Origin: Sporodiniella umbellata
Lineage: Eukaryota > Mucoromycota > Mucoromycetes > Mucorales > Rhizopodaceae
Reading direction: 5' to 3'
Length of the DNA: 64,000 bases
NCBI GenBank assembly: GCA_025677835.1
Contig: JAIXMR010000110.1
Location: 30,717 to 94,716, forward strand
Shown here in pieces: positions 62,560 through 64,000 of the stretch (its first letter is position 1; each line of letters starts with the position of its first letter). The position numbers were made by a program, and so were the translations under genes. A model generated the notes under the pieces. That model made no database searches, was not told the origin of the DNA, and saw only the letters and a list, made by a program, of their open reading frames with translations.

Positions 62560-64000
62560 TGCATATTGCTGGCAATACGGAAGTTGCATTTATTTTGGAG
62601 TATGGACAAACCTCCTCTCCTAAGTTCAGATCAATTTTCGAATACCCCGTATCCTCTACCAACCTTTTAATTTATAAGACAGGATCATCGGGTTTCTCGG
62701 TTGCATATACAGTTTCTGTTGACCATAGACATATTCAGGTCGAATTTTTGAGCAAACTTCGACAAGAGTTCTCGTACGGCGTTGGTTATGCTATTCAACG
62801 TAAAGAAAAGAGAAATCAACTTTTTATCGAAGTGACATTATCTTCAGAGGGATACTGCAAATTGGCAGTAAAAAATTTTTGTTCTATTGAGATATCAGAT
62901 TTCCAGCCGTAAGGACGATTCCTTCTTCCCTGACTCATTTCAATTTTAGAGGAGTGCTCATGGAATTCCCCACTGAAACGAGGGGAACCATTCAAAACTT
63001 TTTTCCCAATACAGCCGAGTAGTAGGCATAGTCCTACATTTAGATGATGGATCAACATTAAGGCTCCGAGGCAATGGCCATATTCTAGTTGGGGTAGCAG
63101 AATCTGAGGAAGTCTAAAACAAACTCACCTGCAAGGCAAACTATAGTTCGAAAACTACAATCCTAGTTGCCTGGGCCGAAATGCCCAAACACTGCTGTTA
63201 TTACAAAGAAATGCGACATACACACGAAAGTACCTGAGCGTGCATCTGAAACGCTTACCTGCTATAAGTATAGAGTAAAGGATTGCTTGAGTGTCAATTG
63301 CAAAAGAACATCTCAAGCAGACACAGAGTCCCGCAAACGAGCCCGCAAAGTAGGCCCCGTGTCATCAGTAGCCTCTCGTAATATCCTAAGTTAACGATAC
63401 AGGGGGGAAAGATACACCGGCCATCCTCAAAAAACAGCATTTCAAACATGCATAGTCCTGAGGCTTTCATAAAAGAAGAATCCCCACCTTTGACGATTTA
63501 GAAATGTTCTTCTTGCTAGAAATAGCCCTAGGGGAAAGTTCAAATGACTCGATACTTATTAATACGGAAGAAAATTTGCTTATCCGAAGTGTTGATACTG
63601 AGGATAATGTTATCGCGGACGCCCGCATAGATAACAGCGTAGTCCTAGCAGTCTCTGAACCTGAGAACCAACAACAGTAAATCCCTAACAAAGAAACTAT
63701 TGAAGAACTACCAGTCCCAAACCACCGACCCAACAGACTGAACAAAGGTGATCCTCCCTCCTGATATAGAGAGGAGACTTTTTGTTAGGGAAACCTAAAC
63801 ATTTAAACCACAAATGCCAATATAATTATGAACAATATGCACACTATGTATTCCTTCTCAACCATCACCGATAACATACTTGAATTAAATGACATGTCCA
63901 CCCCTGATATACCCGATAATACAACACCACCTGAAGTAAATTGCAGTAAATTACAGAAATTGAAAATCGGATCCATAAACTGCCAAAGCATTACCAAATC
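62560..64000 (+). mobile_element. Decayed non-LTR (LINE) retrotransposon, 5' part
   Basis: The 5' boundary is approximate and the element runs past the window end. From about 62595 the plus strand reads like the first ORF of a fungal LINE: TNLLIYKTGSSGFSVAYTVS, FLSKLRQEFSYGVGYAIQRK, IEVTLSSEGYCKLAVKN. It then continues after a stop in other frames: FRGVLMEFPTETRGTIQNFF and LHLDDGSTLRLRGNGHILVG. A damaged CCHC zinc-knuckle region follows (CCYYKEMRHTHE, then CYKYRVKDCLSVNC). A second ORF opens at ATG 63828 and is still open at 64000. Its KLKIGSINCQSI fits the start of an apurinic-type endonuclease domain. ORF1 has many stops and frameshifts, so this copy is dead at least in ORF1. Confidence 0.62.
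63828..64000 (+). CDS. Start of LINE ORF2 (endonuclease/reverse transcriptase), 3'-partial
   Basis: The frame is open for 57 codons and leaves the window. About 45 polar residues precede LKIGSINCQSITK, which corresponds to the first beta strand of the APE-like endonuclease domain in LINE ORF2 proteins (where a hydrophobic strand is followed by N-x-x-x). The reverse transcriptase domain would lie outside the window. Whether this ORF is intact cannot be seen here. Confidence 0.5.
   Translation, partial: MNNMHTMYSFSTITDNILELNDMSTPDIPDNTTPPEVNCSKLQKLKIGSINCQSITK

Overview
This window is fungal nuclear DNA. It is AT-rich, genes are split by many short introns (about 40-110 bp, GT...AG, with A/T homopolymers), and both strands carry genes at medium density. 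The gene set points to an early-diverging filamentous fungus, most likely Mucoromycota: a HEN1 RNA methyltransferase, a FAM72 homologue, a hyaluronan/chitin-synthase-like GT2 enzyme, a CRH-type GH16 enzyme, sphingosine-1-phosphate lyase and CLASP. The lineage is inference. All gene models below were spliced by hand from the sequence.

Layout. 1-2182: COG5 (5' end outside the window). 2597-3741: DHHC palmitoyltransferase. 3938-4636: FAM72. 4856-7223: coiled-coil protein of unknown function. 8315-10353: LIM-domain-binding (LDB/SEUSS-type) co-regulator with a very long polyglutamine tract. 10718-12554: GT2 synthase. 14120-19583: a 5.46-kb palindromic Tc1/mariner-type element. It has 2,084-bp near-identical inverted arms, each with a dead DD34E transposase, around a 1.3-kb unique core that holds a PD-(D/E)XK-nuclease-like gene and a decayed, convergent relative of it. 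19750-25268: a 1,724-aa protein with an N-terminal HSP90-type ATPase fold and a C-terminal metzincin-spaced zinc motif. 25444-26279 (minus): CFIm25/NUDT21. 28207-30141 (minus): acidic repeat protein with a C-terminal CaaX box. 30142-33725: largely empty, with one perfect 20-bp hairpin. 33726-34941 (minus): VDAC/porin. 36313-38685 (minus): SDA1. 39385-40744: HEN1. 40880-42955 (minus): PH-domain protein. 43307-44453 (minus): GH16 wall enzyme. 45081-46541 (minus): VHS/GAT (LSB5-like) adaptor. 47112-48687: serine-rich protein with EB1-binding-type SxIP motifs. 48966-49288 (minus): small membrane-protein fragment. 50398-52337: sphingosine-1-phosphate lyase. 53435-56625: CLASP. 56626-60557: gene desert. 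60558-62359: cytochrome P450 with a one-base frameshift. About 62560 to the end: decayed non-LTR (LINE) retrotransposon.

Most genes are unrelated housekeeping functions: Golgi tethering, palmitoylation, mRNA 3'-end processing, ribosome biogenesis, mitochondrial outer membrane transport, endocytic sorting, sphingolipid breakdown and microtubule dynamics. No biosynthetic cluster is evident. The least ordinary parts are the palindromic transposon with its nuclease-like cargo, the ATPase/zincin fusion next to it, and the CaaX repeat protein.
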